Notes: generated by a model from the letters alone, not told the origin. Counted from the stretch's first letter, positions 43,401-55,900 are shown. The stretch: 64,000 bases of DNA from Takakia lepidozioides (GCA_030704615.1 CM060734.1:868001-932000), one strand, 5' to 3'. Made by a program: numbers and translations.

Positions 43401-46400
43401 TTCATCAGGGCTGTTTTGAATCATAGGAACAGTTTTTCCAACTGTGTCCCTCCATTCAGCACAAGACCCCTCACTGTTAGACCTAGAAGTTCTGCCAAGG
43501 ATACTGTAGTGAGTTTCAAAGGTTTTGACAATGTCAACCGATGAAGTCACCACTGCACCTTTAGTAGTCTTCAGCGCTTGTACTTGCTAACCGTTTTTCA
43601 GCTTGTACAAACGTTGAAGAGCCAACCAGAATTTCTTGTCATTACCACCATGGTGGTTTGAGTTTATTTCACTGTATAACTTGTCCCAGTATAATTTCTT
43701 CTGAGACCTAACAAGCTGATTGATATCTTTACGGAGCTGGTAGTACCTCGCCCACAATTCTCTGTTGGTTTCCAAATTGCAGCACTCTTTATAGAGGGCT
43801 CGTCTCTCAGCTACCTTGAGTTTAATCTCATTAGTCCACCAATTAACTGCTCAACCGCAGACAATTAGTTTCCTCCCAATGATCTTGTCAGCCACGGAGG
43901 AAACGAAACTCTCCCAAGAGTCCACTGCTCTTTCGACTTCATTTCTTGCGTTAACAGAGCGTGACTGAAGTTCTTGGAGCGATTGAACAAAATGAGGGAG
44001 AGCCTCTTGCAAGGCCTGGACGTACTCAGCCTTGACCTCCTCATTGTGGAATTTTTCTATGCGCCACTTCCGAATCGAACGTTTCACAGATCTCTTGGTG
44101 GTGGGAAAACACCTTTTGATCTCAGTCCAAACCCGGAAGTGGTCAGAGGTACCAATATCAGTTCTGTCGATCAACACATTGGCACACTGGGGGAACAAAA
44201 TTTTGTCCATTATGATATAGTCCACAATGGAACGTTCCCCAGTTTGGGACTTCTCACGAGTCCAGTGCACTTGGTCACCTCTTGTCCTGTTATTCAAGGT
44301 CAAAAGCTGAAGCTCTTCTAGACAGTTAATTAACCGTCTGCCATTAGAATTCAGCTCGTCCTCACCAAAAGGTCCAATGATATCGTCCTGATGGATCCCT
44401 TTGCCCACCCGGGCATTGAAGTCCCCCAATAGTACCACCTGACCTTTGGCAAGGAACGAAGCACAGTCCAGCTTTACATCTTCGAAGGTCTTGTCTTCGT
44501 CAGCACTAAGGGTCCCCTCTGTGGGCATGTAAACACAACCAACAAAGAGGTCCTTTGTACTCATGCCGCCCTTCAAATTCAGTTTTAGCCAGATACTATG
44601 CTCGTACCTCAAACCCTTGTTGATAATTTCACAATTGTCAAACAAGAAATCACGGACAAAGAATCCGACCCCTTTTTGACCGCGTTTGGCAGAGGCTGCC
44701 TTGAGAGTACACATCTTACCTGCCCATTTATAACCAATGACATCTCCAACCAGTTTATCCGATGTTTCCCATGTTTCTTGCCCAGCACAGATATGAATAT
44801 CATTAGTCCGAAGAACTTGTCCCACTTCAAGTTGTTTCCTTTGGTTGGTCAACCCTGAGAAGTTGAAAGTGGCCAGCCGCCCTTTGCGTGTGAATTGTTT
44901 GTCGTCTAGGTAGCTTGTGATTGCTCCTGGACGGCCAACCGTTCTGCAAAGGGGGGACAGTTACCCCATGTGTAGATTTTGCTCGTCTTGTGTAAACTTT
45001 GAGAATTGGTAAACCATTCAGGGTACCAAATCTTTCAGTTACACGACACACAGGCTCCGCACACATAGGGGCAGATTGTCCGTCAGACTGCTTGGGGACA
45101 ATTACCCCGTGTATAGATTTTGCTCGTCTTGTGTAGACTTTGAGGATTGGTAAACCATTTAGAGTACCAAATCCTTCAGTTACACGACGTTCAGGCTCTG
45201 CACACTTAGGGACAGATTGTCCATCTGACGGCTTGGGGACAATTACCCCGTGTATAGAATTTGTTCGTCTTGTGTAAACCTTGAGGATTGGTAAACCATT
45301 CAGAGTACCAAATCCTTCAGATTCAGGACGTTCAGGTTCCGTACACTTAGGGGCATCTTGTCCTTCTGGCTGTTTGGATTCAACCTCATCCAGAGCATCA
45401 AACCGATTAGAAACTCTCAAGTTGAAGTTGTTGCCCTTGGTTGTCTTCCTAGAGCGCCCCATTGAATCACCAATGTCTAAGACCACTCTCCAGCCAGTCA
45501 AGGGACGAACTTCTTTAAGATTGAATTGATGCGGGACTCTATTAGAAGCACTTTTGGTCATTGCAACCTTCAACGTACCCCTGTTATCAAGTCTCGAAAT
45601 GGTACCATTAGCCATGAAATCCAAGCCTATGCTAGAGCATGTAATTTTAAAGGACACATCGTCCATCCTGGGATTCACCCCAAAAACTACACATGAAGCC
45701 CTAGATTTGGCATAAGTAACCAATTCCCAGGGATCACCCTGAGGAGTGTTGATGTTGATAGGAGCTAAATTTTTGATTGTTTTCGCAGGCCATAAGTTTA
45801 AGCACAGGAACTAACCCGAGCCCAAGTGCCACGTATGCTAGACAGAGCATACGACTGCCCCCAAGCGGTAGGAGTCCGCTTGTTACCATTCAGAGATCAC
45901 ACTCCAGGGAGTTGCAGGGAATGGCCCGTGTAGGCATATTCTAAAGAGGGAAAGGCCCCAAGCTTTCCAACTAAATCCAATGCACTACCTTACCTGAAGC
46001 AAAGTGCTTCAGGTCGAAACAAACAAGGACACGAGGTCACAAGGCCGGCATTTAGTCATAGAGACATTAATGTACTCCCGTTTCAAGTCCACCCAATGTC
46101 AAAAGGAAAAGAGATATAGAGGAGGAAACCCACAGTACTCTGGGAGTGAAGAAGAGTCTGGCGCTGCTGATGAAGGTCTTGAAGAATGGACACACCCAGC
46201 TCTTCAGTTTCCAGCAACGTTCGCTTACTCTCCTTGATTCGGTCACCAGATTGGTTCAATCTCTCGGTGGACATCAACAACCTGTTCCTCTGATCAGTAG
46301 ATGGCTGCCACGTAGTACACAAAGTATTAGAACCAGACAAAGGTTAGCTTAGTGGCATATCCGGCCCACAGCTCTCCATGTGTTTTGTGTCCTTCTCAAC

Positions 46401-47296
46401 TACTGATGCTAATGATGCTAATGATGAGCAATCGTGCACCTGAATCATGTGCCACATCTATACCGGTAAAGAGATTGAGCATCAGTGACAGAACAGCTTT
46501 TATAAAGAAATGGCAAGGAGATAGAGATTTTATTTCCTTTAGATACCTCGGTGGCTACATAAAAACTAGAGATTGCTGAAAGCAATTGGAGCATCTGACA
46601 GCCGCAACATACCTCCACATGATCACGGAGACCAGCCTCTAGAAGATCGTCCCTAGCAGATAGGGGATCCGTCAACGAGGACGACTTCTTTACTTCCCGT
46701 TTCAAATTAGTCAAATCGGACTTGTACTCTCTCAACTTCGCAAGAAGTGTCCCTTTTTGTGTTGGTGGCAAGCTCCTTGCCTCCAAGTCCATTCTCCGGA
46801 TCTTTCAAACCACACATAAATGATTTAGTACACTAGTAATTGACTCCCAAACAGACATCACTTGCAACCATCAGAAAACATCCTATATCATATTCGCCCC
46901 TTCCAAACCTAAAACTGACAGCTAATCCACACAAGCTGCGAGTCCACAGGGAGACCTTCCCATACCAGTGATTCTGCCTCATCCATTCCAGTCTTGAGCT
47001 CCGTGAGCTTCTGCTTCTTCTCCTCTGCAATTGGACAATGGAGCACGCCATTGAAACATCCATCACCATACCACACAATTGTAGAGTCATCAAGAAGCGC
47101 GGCGGGATCTACAAATCTACTATAAAAATTTCTCACCTAAAACAACTAAGAACAGGCAAAAAGGATCTAAAATTCATCAAATTTGCCACCAAAAAGGAGT
47201 ACCTCCATTCAGAACGGCCACAGTTGTACACTTGCGGGATAAATTCGTGGAGAGCTCGCAGTACTGCCTCTCGTATCCTTCGAAAATCTCGCTCAT
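40455..47296 (-). CDS. VTI1: VTI1-type Qb-SNARE, complete gene
   Basis: Five exons: 47296-47203, 47024-46966, 46801-46613, 46304-46134, 40613-40455. Together 672 bases, 223 residues, close to the about 220 of plant VTI11/VTI12. All borders are GT-AG and phases agree. The protein starts MSEIFEGYERQYCELS, has an N-terminal helical Habc region, a SNARE helix with the zero-layer Gln in LHQQRQTLLHS (exon 4) and a C-terminal membrane anchor (about residues 199-217) followed by KLTRKS. VTI1 proteins act in fusion of Golgi/endosome vesicles with the vacuole or trans-Golgi network. Intron 4 is 5.5 kb because of a LINE in the same orientation. Divergent neighbour: the hydrolase at 48318. Confidence 0.94.
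41483..43553 (-). pseudogene. LINE RT and zinc tail, frameshifted
   Basis: Frames 43553-43140, 43059-42262 and 42316-41483 carry the same RT motifs as 39313-37994 (FFLDVKKAYDTVW, FADDFAGIG) and the tail CNCPLCGQSED. A deletion of about 100 bases near 43155, seen against 38880-38960, removes YRGITLLNAVGK. A shift near 42390 follows the RT core. About 70 bases near 41510-41590 are an extra insertion. Confidence 0.82.
43851..44852 (-). CDS. LINE apurinic-type endonuclease
   Basis: A 333-residue frame with the exonuclease/endonuclease/phosphatase order: AGQETWETSD (catalytic Glu), VGCVYMPTEG, VLLGDFNARVG and TSDHFRVW (catalytic Asp-His). The enzyme nicks target DNA to start target-primed reverse transcription. 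It ends in an early stop where the copy at 39557-39868 continues. Confidence 0.85.
   Translation of the reverse strand: MTNQRKQLEVGQVLRTNDIHICAGQETWETSDKLVGDVIGYKWAGKMCTLKAASAKRGQKGVGFFVRDFLFDNCEIINKGLRYEHSIWLKLNLKGGMSTKDLFVGCVYMPTEGTLSADEDKTFEDVKLDCASFLAKGQVVLLGDFNARVGKGIHQDDIIGPFGEDELNSNGRRLINCLEELQLLTLNNRTRGDQVHWTREKSQTGERSIVDYIIMDKILFPQCANVLIDRTDIGTSDHFRVWTEIKRCFPTTKRSVKRSIRKWRIEKFHNEEVKAEYVQALQEALPHFVQSLQELQSRSVNARNEVERAVDSWESFVSSVADKIIGRKLIVCG
44827..45723 (-). CDS. LINE ORF1 with 47-residue repeats
   Basis: An open frame of 298 residues. The first third (YAKSRASCVVFGVNPRMDD) is shared with the fragment at 36346-37032. The middle has three tandem units containing FGTLNGLPILKVYTRR. The product is presumably the RNA-binding ORF1 protein, but no CCHC knuckle or RRM is evident. 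Confidence 0.65.
   Translation of the reverse strand: MVTYAKSRASCVVFGVNPRMDDVSFKITCSSIGLDFMANGTISRLDNRGTLKVAMTKSASNRVPHQFNLKEVRPLTGWRVVLDIGDSMGRSRKTTKGNNFNLRVSNRFDALDEVESKQPEGQDAPKCTEPERPESEGFGTLNGLPILKVYTRRTNSIHGVIVPKPSDGQSVPKCAEPERRVTEGFGTLNGLPILKVYTRRAKSIHGVIVPKQSDGQSAPMCAEPVCRVTERFGTLNGLPILKVYTRRAKSTHGVTVPPLQNGWPSRSNHKLPRRQTIHTQRAAGHFQLLRVDQPKETT
44961..45383 (-). repeat. Three tandem 141-base units in LINE ORF1
   Basis: The word TTACCCC starts at 44961, 45102 and 45243, exactly 141 bases apart, and the surrounding units match with few changes. The period is 47 codons, so the repeat keeps the frame. Confidence 0.85.
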
Positions 47297-48317
47297 GGCT
47301 TCTCGCTCGATCGACCCCAGCGATTTCCCTTCTGCGCACGGACCAAAGGTTGCACTCCACCCTCATTCTTCTTTCTACCAATACTCTGCGATACCTGCAC
47401 TAGCCGGTCAGAGGACCGGCCAAAACCGGTCATTTCCAAGCGCCTTGGCTACGTCCGACCTGCTATAGCCGGCTCCTTGGCAGGATGCACAGCATCGGAT
47501 GTGGTTTAAGATGAATGAAGTTTTTCCGCAATGACTCCATCCCCGTGGGGTGGTCGCGGGTTCAAATCCGACCCAATGTCTAGTTTGAGTGTGGGAATAC
47601 GATTTCTTGTCGCCCAAGCGATCCACCGGTCTTTCGCAAAAGCGCGTGAAGGGCGAGCTATGGCGGTCGGCGGCATCACCACAGGCACCAGTTTTGTTGG
47701 AAGAGGGGCGGCGCCTGTGAATCTTCTCGGGGGGTTTCTCATGTTGTAATCCGTGTGGGGCAACCTTCGTTTCTGGATTCTAAACCCATCTTTGCAGTTA
47801 CGTTTGTGTCTCGGTTCCCGGCACATTCGGACTTCCTCCCGTCTCTGTTGATGTCTCAGAGAGATTGTGCGATTTCCACAAGAGGGTTTCCAGTTTTTGG
47901 AAAACTTATCAAGTATTAGAAGTCTGACTTGGTCTGGGATTATTATCATTCTGCAGTTCCTGGTTAGCAGGGGTGAATTTATCTTCTCATTTGACATTTT
48001 GTGTAGCATGTTCGCTTATAATGCTCGCATTGTGAATCAGCAAACAGCTGATTGATTTTTTTTGTCCAACTGTGGTAAGCCATCGGATAGCTCTATTCCT
48101 TCCAGATTATGCGACATGGTATTTTGCGTGCCTTTCATTGCAACCAAGGGTTTGGTTCACTGAGGAGGTGGAGGAAGGGGTTAGGGTTATTGAAGCGCCG
48201 ATTATCTTGTTCTTTCAGAGTTCCCGGAGTCAAGATTGGTTTGAGCTTGGCAAGTGACTCTCTCACAACAATTTCTGTAACGGTAATACGTACACAATCA
48301 GTGGACGGAGCAGGGGC
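47297..48317. promoter_or_regulatory. Divergent promoter region of SNARE and hydrolase genes
   Basis: About 1.0 kb separates the two start codons. The region must hold both 5' UTRs and promoters, though no clear TATA box was found. Near 47545-47575 a GGTTCAAATCC word, like a polymerase III B box, follows a CCCCGTGGGG stem; it may be a tRNA-derived SINE remnant. Confidence 0.5.
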
Positions 48318-51300
48318 ATGCGTTACGTGACGTTGCGGCGTATGACAGAAGCCGTGACCATAATGGCAGCGACGGAGGCGGGCCCGGAAGTGGTAGCAGA
48401 GGCAAAGAAACAATCTTGGGCATCCCTGTGGCAAACCCTGCGGTGGAGCCCAACGTCCAGACAAGATATCATTGCCTCGGAACAACGTCTCCTTACTCTT
48501 GTAAAGTAGGTTTTTCCAATCTTCACTGAATCGTTTACTATGCACGGAACCAATTCAATGACATTCTCCATCTGAACGTTGGGAGATTGCTAATCCTACG
48601 TTATTTCCTGCTCCTAATCATCCCGCGGAAATGATTTGGTGGTCAAAATCATATTTGGCAGCGACTCAAATTCTGGTTTGAAGCAAGTGCTGGTTTACCT
48701 CCTTCCGGTGGTCTTGGAATCCCTGCATCCTCACATTTCAAATGTGAAAGATATTTGGTACATTTTTCATGCACAGCATCTCTTTCTCCCTCCGGTGTGG
48801 AAGGCGCTAACCTAAATTTATCTTGGCAGGACCCCATACGTGCAGGAGCAAGTTAACATTGGATCTGGACCTCCTGGGTCAAGGGTGCGTTGGTTCCGAT
48901 CAACCAGCAACGAGCCTCGCTTCATCAACACTGTCACATTTGAGAACCCTACTGCACCCACTCTGGTAATGGTGCATGGCTATGGAGCCTCCCAAGGCTT
49001 CTTCTTCCGCAATTTTGATGCGCTCGCCACACATTTTCGTATACTTGCAATAGATCAGCTGGGGTGAGTTTTCATTGTCTATCTATTTGAGATGCCTGTT
49101 TAACTAACGAGTCAGGTCTACAAGAATTATGCGCATCCCTTTAGTATGGCATGCCCTTGAGAGTTCTGAGTTGCAAATTTGGTACACAAATTTGGTAAAT
49201 ACAGGACAGTTTATGTGGTAACGTTGCAGTTAGTCATGACAGTCTGAACGGTTGGGTGACTGGTGATCTCCTCTTCTGACAGAAAGCTAGGATCATCCTC
49301 CCCAGATTAGTCTGCACAACCAGGAGTTGTAGCAAGACTGGTCTGGGTATATTCATTAAGTGTTGAACAAGCTGGCACCTCTGTTGCCTTTGGAGTCGCT
49401 TCTTCTTTCTAAAGTTTTAGAGTTTCTAGAAATTGCAAAGAAAAGTATTATGTTGTCATGATGCTTGCATCTGCACTATGCCAACTCCTGCTGAAGGTTA
49501 TGTTAGATGGAGTTCCTAACATAAATGAGTTTGTCCTGCCAGATGGGGGGCATCAAGTCGGCCAGATTTTACCTGCAAAAGTACTGAAGGTATGTCTTCC
49601 ATTTATTTTCTTATTTGATGCAACAAGAAAGTGCTGAGATTATTATTGGGTACAGGCAGATGCAATCCAGCTATATGTTCATGGCATATTTATGGAAGGG
49701 TACAAAGGTTAGAATGCTGGCTAGCTTCTGCCTGCTAAAATCTTATCACAAACTTTGGGATGTTCTTTGTCTATATAACAGAGACAGAGTCATGGTTTGT
49801 GGATTCTCTTGAAGAATGGCGGAAGGCGAAAAAGCTACAGAGCTTCATTTTGCTTGGCCACTCGCTTGGAGGCTATGTGGCAGCTCGATATGCCCTCAAG
49901 GTGTGCTTTTAACTACTAAGCCCTTCTCTTTCATCACATGAATTGTGGGTTGATTGCATATTAGGGGACTAGATTTTGGAAATTGCTAGGCCATGGTCAC
50001 TTGATTTGGTATTGTTGCAAGAATGAGAAAAATAGATGCAGGGATAGTAACCATTCAAAATCCGATCCACTTGTGCTTGTGCTAAAATAGCATCTCATTC
50101 TTGCAAGAGGACAGGGTTACTCTTTCTTGTCCCTGCCCTGAATCCTGCTGCTGCTTGAAAATGGTGGACTTGTTATTTGAGGGGTCGCAGTCAGTGTGTG
50201 AGTGTGTATGTGTGTGTGTGGTGCATAATTGTGTCTCACTCCGACATTCTCTGTCGTTCTACCTTTCTGCAATGCTTAGACTAGACATGTTAGCAAGCAA
50301 GATTTAATGCGAGTCCCCTTTCTTTCTTTCTGTGTGCATACAGCATCCGGAGCATGTGCAGCATCTTGTATTGGTGGGTTCAGCAGGTTTCTCTCCTGAG
50401 TCAGATCGTTTCATGCAATTCAGGTCAACTTGGCGTGGTGCTCTTGCCAATTTTATTTGGGAGTCCAACCTCACCCCACAATCAATCATAAGGTATATGT
50501 TTGTGTTGACTTATACTATCTCAGTGGTTTGCTATGTATTCTAGGTTGTTGCTGCTGGTTGTAGGTTGTGAATGGACTGTTGTGCCATGAGAGTCTGTGC
50601 ATCAACTTTTCTCAATGAGGTTGTATATTGGCTGTTTGACTGAGAAGCCTGTGCAGTCTATGTTGATTTAGTTTCCCATGTTGTGCAGGAGTTTAGGGCC
50701 TTGGGGTCCAAATTTGGTCCGCAAATATGCAGCAGCAAGGTTTGGGACATATGCCTCAGGCAACACATTGAATGAAAAGGAGACCAAATTGTTGTCTGGT
50801 GGGTTATTTTCTGTCCACTGTCAGTAAATCTATTCCAGATGTACTCACCAATGTTATTGAATCCTAGTGTGTAGTTTTGAAAACCAGTAATTCTGGTAGT
50901 GTGTTATAAGAGTGCTCTCATCATTACAGAAGAGATGACTCATTAGACTTTTGCTTGTGGCTATAGACCCTGGTTTTGGTGAAGGAGAAGGAGGGAAAGA
51001 CGGGTATTGGGAGACTAGAGCAGAATGGGGACCCCTGTTGTAGAAGGCTTGTTCTAGAAGTGGGTGATTCATTGAGTATATAAAAGTTGGTTCTCCCCTT
51101 CAGTTGCCCTAGGTAGCTCTTACTTTGATCCAATAGGATTACAATCGGCTCTGAATAGTTGAAGTGGACAAGTATGGTTGAAGGTGGCATTCCTGTTGTA
51201 GATTACATGTACCATACATTGGCAGCAAGAGCTAGTGGGGAGTTGTGCCTCAAGTACATCTTTTCTTTAGGAGCTTTTGCACGGTCACCACTTATCACCA

Positions 51301-52386
51301 GGTATGTAGTCCTAATTAGACACCCTTTGTATGGGTATATCCTCATTTGTAATTGCAAAGTTCGCACAAGAATGGAGACATAGGAGAAACATGGCCAGGG
51401 TGCAATTAGGCTTGCCTGTTTTGTAGTGGGCTTGGTGGGCATAGTTTGAATCCCTTTCTAAATCAGTTGAAGGTAGTTAGTTGGGTTCCAATTCTAATCT
51501 ACAGTGTGTGACCATTGAAGTTTCCAAAGACAGTCATAGCTTATTATTTGATTTTGGGGCTGAAAGATTTGGGGCAAGGACCCCATCCAAAAAACGCTCA
51601 AAGTTCTAAGTTCTGCAACTGGATATGTGGCATGAATGCTTGTTGAGTTTTTTAATATGTTTCAGGGTTTATGAAGTAGGGAAGCAGTGATTTCACTGGT
51701 AGTCAGGAACACATTGTTATGGTTCATGCAGTGCATCGGACTGGAAGGTGCCAACATCCTTCATTTATGGGGTGGAAGATTGGATGGATTACCGCGGTGC
51801 CCAGGAGGCTCGCAAGCACATGAATGTGCCGACTGAGCTATTTCGTGTTCCTCAGGTATTGAGAAAATTGGCGTGCTCTTTCACTCGTTGAAAGATGACA
51901 GACATGTTCATATGTAAGTTGTAATTTTGTGAGACAAGGACCTTCTAAAAGTCGGGTAGTGAATTGTCCCAAATCTTTCACAGCCAACAATGTTCCATTG
52001 GGAAGACCAGTGGTGAAACCATATTTGGAAAAAAATGGCATGGCATTACATATTACTACCTAATCACTATGATGGAGCTACTTTTGGGTTAGGGTATGCT
52101 GAAATAATAGTGTTGATGCACTGCGAACATAGTGTTAATTTAAGGGGTAGCATATAATTCTAAGTGGCAGTAGGAATTCAGCAATATCATGCTTTTTGGG
52201 CTTTCTTTGCTGTTATTTGACCATGAAGGGAAACTTGTGCTGCAGAGTGGACACTTTGTGTTTTTGGACAATGCATCAGACTTCCATTCAACTGTGCTGT
52301 ACGCATGCAGACAGTACCTCCCTGGCCGAGCTATGCAAGAGTTACCAGAGGAACTTATCGAAGTCTCTCATCCAAACAATATCTAA
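48318..52386 (+). CDS. CGI-58/ABHD5-like alpha/beta hydrolase, complete gene
   Basis: Nine exons: 48318-48505, 48830-49063, 49543-49589, 49782-49900, 50344-50492, 50689-50798, 51202-51301, 51732-51855, 52246-52386; 1,212 bases, 403 residues, all GT-AG. It resembles the plant CGI-58 homologue along its length: [30 protein letters not shown], the nucleophile elbow GHSLGG (Ser184), Asp332 in YGVEDWMDY and the acyltransferase motif H(x4)D (His360-Asp365). Plant members have lipase, phospholipase and lysophosphatidate acyltransferase activity and influence lipid-droplet content. The usual GGH before FVF is SGH here. Another ATG at 48342 could serve as the start. Confidence 0.95.
50193..50224. repeat. 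TG-rich microsatellite in intron 4
   Basis: An interrupted run of GT dinucleotides in the intron between 49900 and 50344. Confidence 0.8.
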
Positions 52387-52942
52387 CAGCATTTATGTTA
52401 CATGAAACTGGAGGTTAGGCAACTCAACAGGTGATGTTGACAGCACTACCAGGCAACCTAAGGTGACAGGTTCCTCTGTACTGAAGAGAGTTTGGTGTTG
52501 CCAAGCAGTTTCTTTTGTATATTTGTTTATATTTTTTGCACACCAAATAGGTTGTGCAGTCGATTTTTTCATCCTGAGTATTGCCAATATAGTATCACTG
52601 TTACTACTTCCAATCGACAACTCCGCAGTTGAGTTGGACCTAGCTGAGCTGAACTAGCATAATTCCTGTTAGTCATCACACCTCTGTTATGCAGGTGCCC
52701 TAGCTGTTCCTTGCAGACTTTGGAGTCATATTTCAGGGGCTTCTATTTCTCCAACCTCCTGAAATGATTCAGGCTCTTACGGGGGAGTTACTGGCAGTTG
52801 GAGTTTCATTGTTCCAAGCCAGTTCAGGGTGTTATCAGATGTAGTGGAATTCGTATGTCTTCTTCTTCGAACCTGCTTTCCTTGTCAGTACTCTTTTTGT
52901 CACAATCTCCACTAGTGGAGACCACACACTTTATATCTGTAA
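52387..52942. other. 3' flank of the hydrolase gene
   Basis: Contains the 3' UTR of the hydrolase. I see no clear polyadenylation signal or further gene before LINE sequence begins. Confidence 0.4.
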
Positions 52943-55900
52943 CTAAGCTGGACTGTGCTAAGTTCCTCGCTAAGGGTCAGGTGGTTTTATTGGGTGACTT
53001 CAATGCCCGGGTGGGCAAAGGTCTTCATCAGGATGATACCATTGGGCGTTTTGGTGAGGACGAGCTGAATTCTAATGGTAGACGGTTAATAAACTGTCTG
53101 GAAGAACTTCAGCTTTTGACCTTGAATAATAGGTTAAAAGGAGACCAAGTGCAGTGGACTCGTGAGAAAGCCCAAACTGGGGAACATTCCATTGTGGATT
53201 ATATCATAATGGACAAAAATTTGTTTCCCCAGAGTGCCAATGTGTTGATCAACAGAACTGATATTGGTACCTCTGACCACTTCCTGGTTTGGACTGAGAT
53301 CAAAAGGTGTTTTCCCAACACCAAGAGATCTGTGAAACGTTCGATTCGGAAGTGGCGCATAGAAATGAAGAGGTCAAGGCTGAGTATGTCCAGGCCTTGC
53401 AAGAGGCTCTCCCTCATTTTGTCCACTTGCTCCAAGACCTTCAGCCTTGCCCTGGCAAGGCAAGAAATGATGTCGAAAAGCAGTGGATTCCTGGGAGAGT
53501 TTCGTCTCCTCTGTGGCATCATTTGGAGGAAACTAATTGTCTACGGTAAAGCTGTTACTTGGTGGACCAATGAGATTAAACTAAAGATAGCTGAGAGACA
53601 AGTCCTCTATAAAGAGTGCTGCAATTTGAATACCAACTTGTGGGCTAGGTACTACCAGATCCGCAAAGATATTAATCAGCTTGTAAGGTCTCAGAAGAAA
53701 TTATACTGGGACAAGCTATACAGTGAAATAAACCGGTGGAGGTAATGACGAGATTCTGGTTGGCCCTTCAACGTTTGTACAAGCCGAAAAACTGTCAGCA
53801 AGTACAAGCACTGAGGACTACTAAGGGTGGTTGACATTGTCAAAACCTTTGAAACCCACTACAGTATCCTTGGCAGAATTTCTTGGTCTAACAGTGAGGT
53901 GTCCTCTGAAAATGGAAGGACACAGTTGGAAACACTGTTCCTATGATTCAAGACAGCCCTGATGAATTGGAGTATATTTCAAAGGCTTACAACGCTCCCA
54001 TTGTGGAAGTAATTGAGCATTTACACGGACATAAAGCTGGTGGACCTGATGGCATAGTTAACGAGCTTATCAAGCATGGTGGCGATCCCATTATAGAGGC
54101 CCTTGTACTTCGCGACAGGGGGTCATTGTCAATCTATACAAGAAGGGTGACAGAGAAGAACAGGGGAACTACCGAGGCATCACGCTCCTCAATGCAGTTG
54201 CCAAGATATTTTGCAGAGTTATAAGTACTCGTCTTGAGGTTGATCTGAAATGTAGAGGTTGTTTCCACGAAGGCCAAGCTGGCTTTTGGCGAAACAGGGG
54301 CTGTGTGGATCATATCTTCACTCTAAGCCAGATTATCCAGGGAAGGAAAAAAGAGGGAAACCTACTTTTGTATTTTTCTTGGATGTCAAAAAGGCTTATG
54401 ACACAGTGTGGAGAGACCGTCTATTCTGGTCATGTGGGATCAAAGGAAAGATGTGGAGAGTGGTCCATAACTTGTATGCTCACACCAAAAGTTTTGTAAC
54501 TGTTAATGGACAGAAGTCTAACTTCTTTGACATAGACCAAGGTGTAGCTCAAGGATGTACCTCTCCCCTCTGCTCTTCAATGTTTTCATCAATCAACTCC
54601 TCGATGATGTGGAAAGTGAGGGATTTGGGTTAAGGGTGGGTGATGCCACAATACCAGCCCTTATGTTTGCTGATGACTTCGCAGGCATAGGGGAGAATCC
54701 TTCCAATCTCCAGGAGTTGATTGATTGCGCGAAGAGATACTTTGACCTTCGGGGGCTATAGGTTAACATCAGTAAATGTGCAGTGGTGGGGTTCAACGAC
54801 CAAGGGGAGGGAGGAGGTGATCTCAAGTCGCAGTGGGGAAGCCAAGAGATTCCAGTCCTCCCTTCCTACACATACCTCGGCGTTCAGTCTTCCTCCAATT
54901 GTAATTGGGTTGCACATATTCAGAAAGTTGCTCAAACTGGCAAGCGCAAAGCGCTGGGTCTCACTAATTTTTTCCACTGCAGAGGGATCAACTCTGAGCT
55001 AAAAAAAACCATGCTTTGTCGCGTTATTAACCTGCCTTGGAGTACATATCTGCAATATCGGTTGATAACTCCAACCAGGCTAAGTCTCTAGAATCCATTC
55101 AAGTGGGGGTGCTTAAGGAGTGCATTTCAGCATGCTCAAAACGCCGATGTGGCTGTTCGGGGTGAGTTCGGCATCCCTTCCTTAAGCTCCCGACGAGATG
55201 AATTCAAGGTCAGATGGTGGGGTCAGCTGCAACATATGTCCAACATCAGATATCCTAAGTTAATCGACTCTATATCTTGGAAGCAGGATTGCCCTGTCAA
55301 ACAGGCTAAGTCCGGGCGGAAGAGAGTGGAAGAGATTCTCAAGGATCTGAATCTTAGCTTGCAAATCTTGACCCTCCTGGAGTAATCTGGCTGTAATCTC
55401 CAAAGCCATGTCTATTACCAGGAAATTTGTCTGATGAAAATGAAGTTAGGTAGAAAACTTCCCTGAACTTGTTTCCAGTATGTGACATGGGGGAGGACAT
55501 CATGGATGACCTCAAGGGTCTACCCACTCTTGGCACTAGACTGACATTTAAACTCAGGGCGGGAAGCCTACCTTTGAACAGCAAACAGAAGCAGAGAGGA
55601 AAGGGAGATGCAATTGCCCGTTGTGTCGACAACCTGAAGACAATATTCATTTCCCGATTCATTGTCCGTGGAGACGCTCTCTTCAAATCTATCAAGGAAA
55701 TTGTGCCTGCACCTCTGTTTACCAACTTTGAAAGTCTCAAGGCTGAGCCAAAAGCCCAGGCCCCTTTGGGGACTAGTTATTGGGCAAACCACACACAGCG
55801 GGTTGATGCTTGTGTAAAGGGATTTCTAGAGGATACCTGGAAAACCTGGATCAATTGTTTATTCCAAGGCAAGTCTTACTACCGGTGTCAGCCCCCGACA

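Larger units (their letters stand above)
41269..46099 (-). mobile_element. Full-length LINE in intron 4 of the SNARE gene
   Basis: 4,831 bases between direct repeats CAAAAGGAAAAGA (41256-41268 and 46100-46112), a 13-base target duplication. From 5' to 3': 5' UTR (about 46099-45780), ORF1, apurinic endonuclease, RT and zinc-binding tail, then a 3' end TTATGAGTACAA with no A-tail. Frames are interrupted by several shifts. It lies sense to the host gene, only 34 bases from the exon 4 donor, so it depends on the flanking splice sites being used. Confidence 0.92.

Noticed and set aside
47500-47580. tRNA gene suggested by GGTTCAAATCC
   Set aside because: The T-arm does not pair as required and no acceptor stem or A box was found; at best a SINE remnant.
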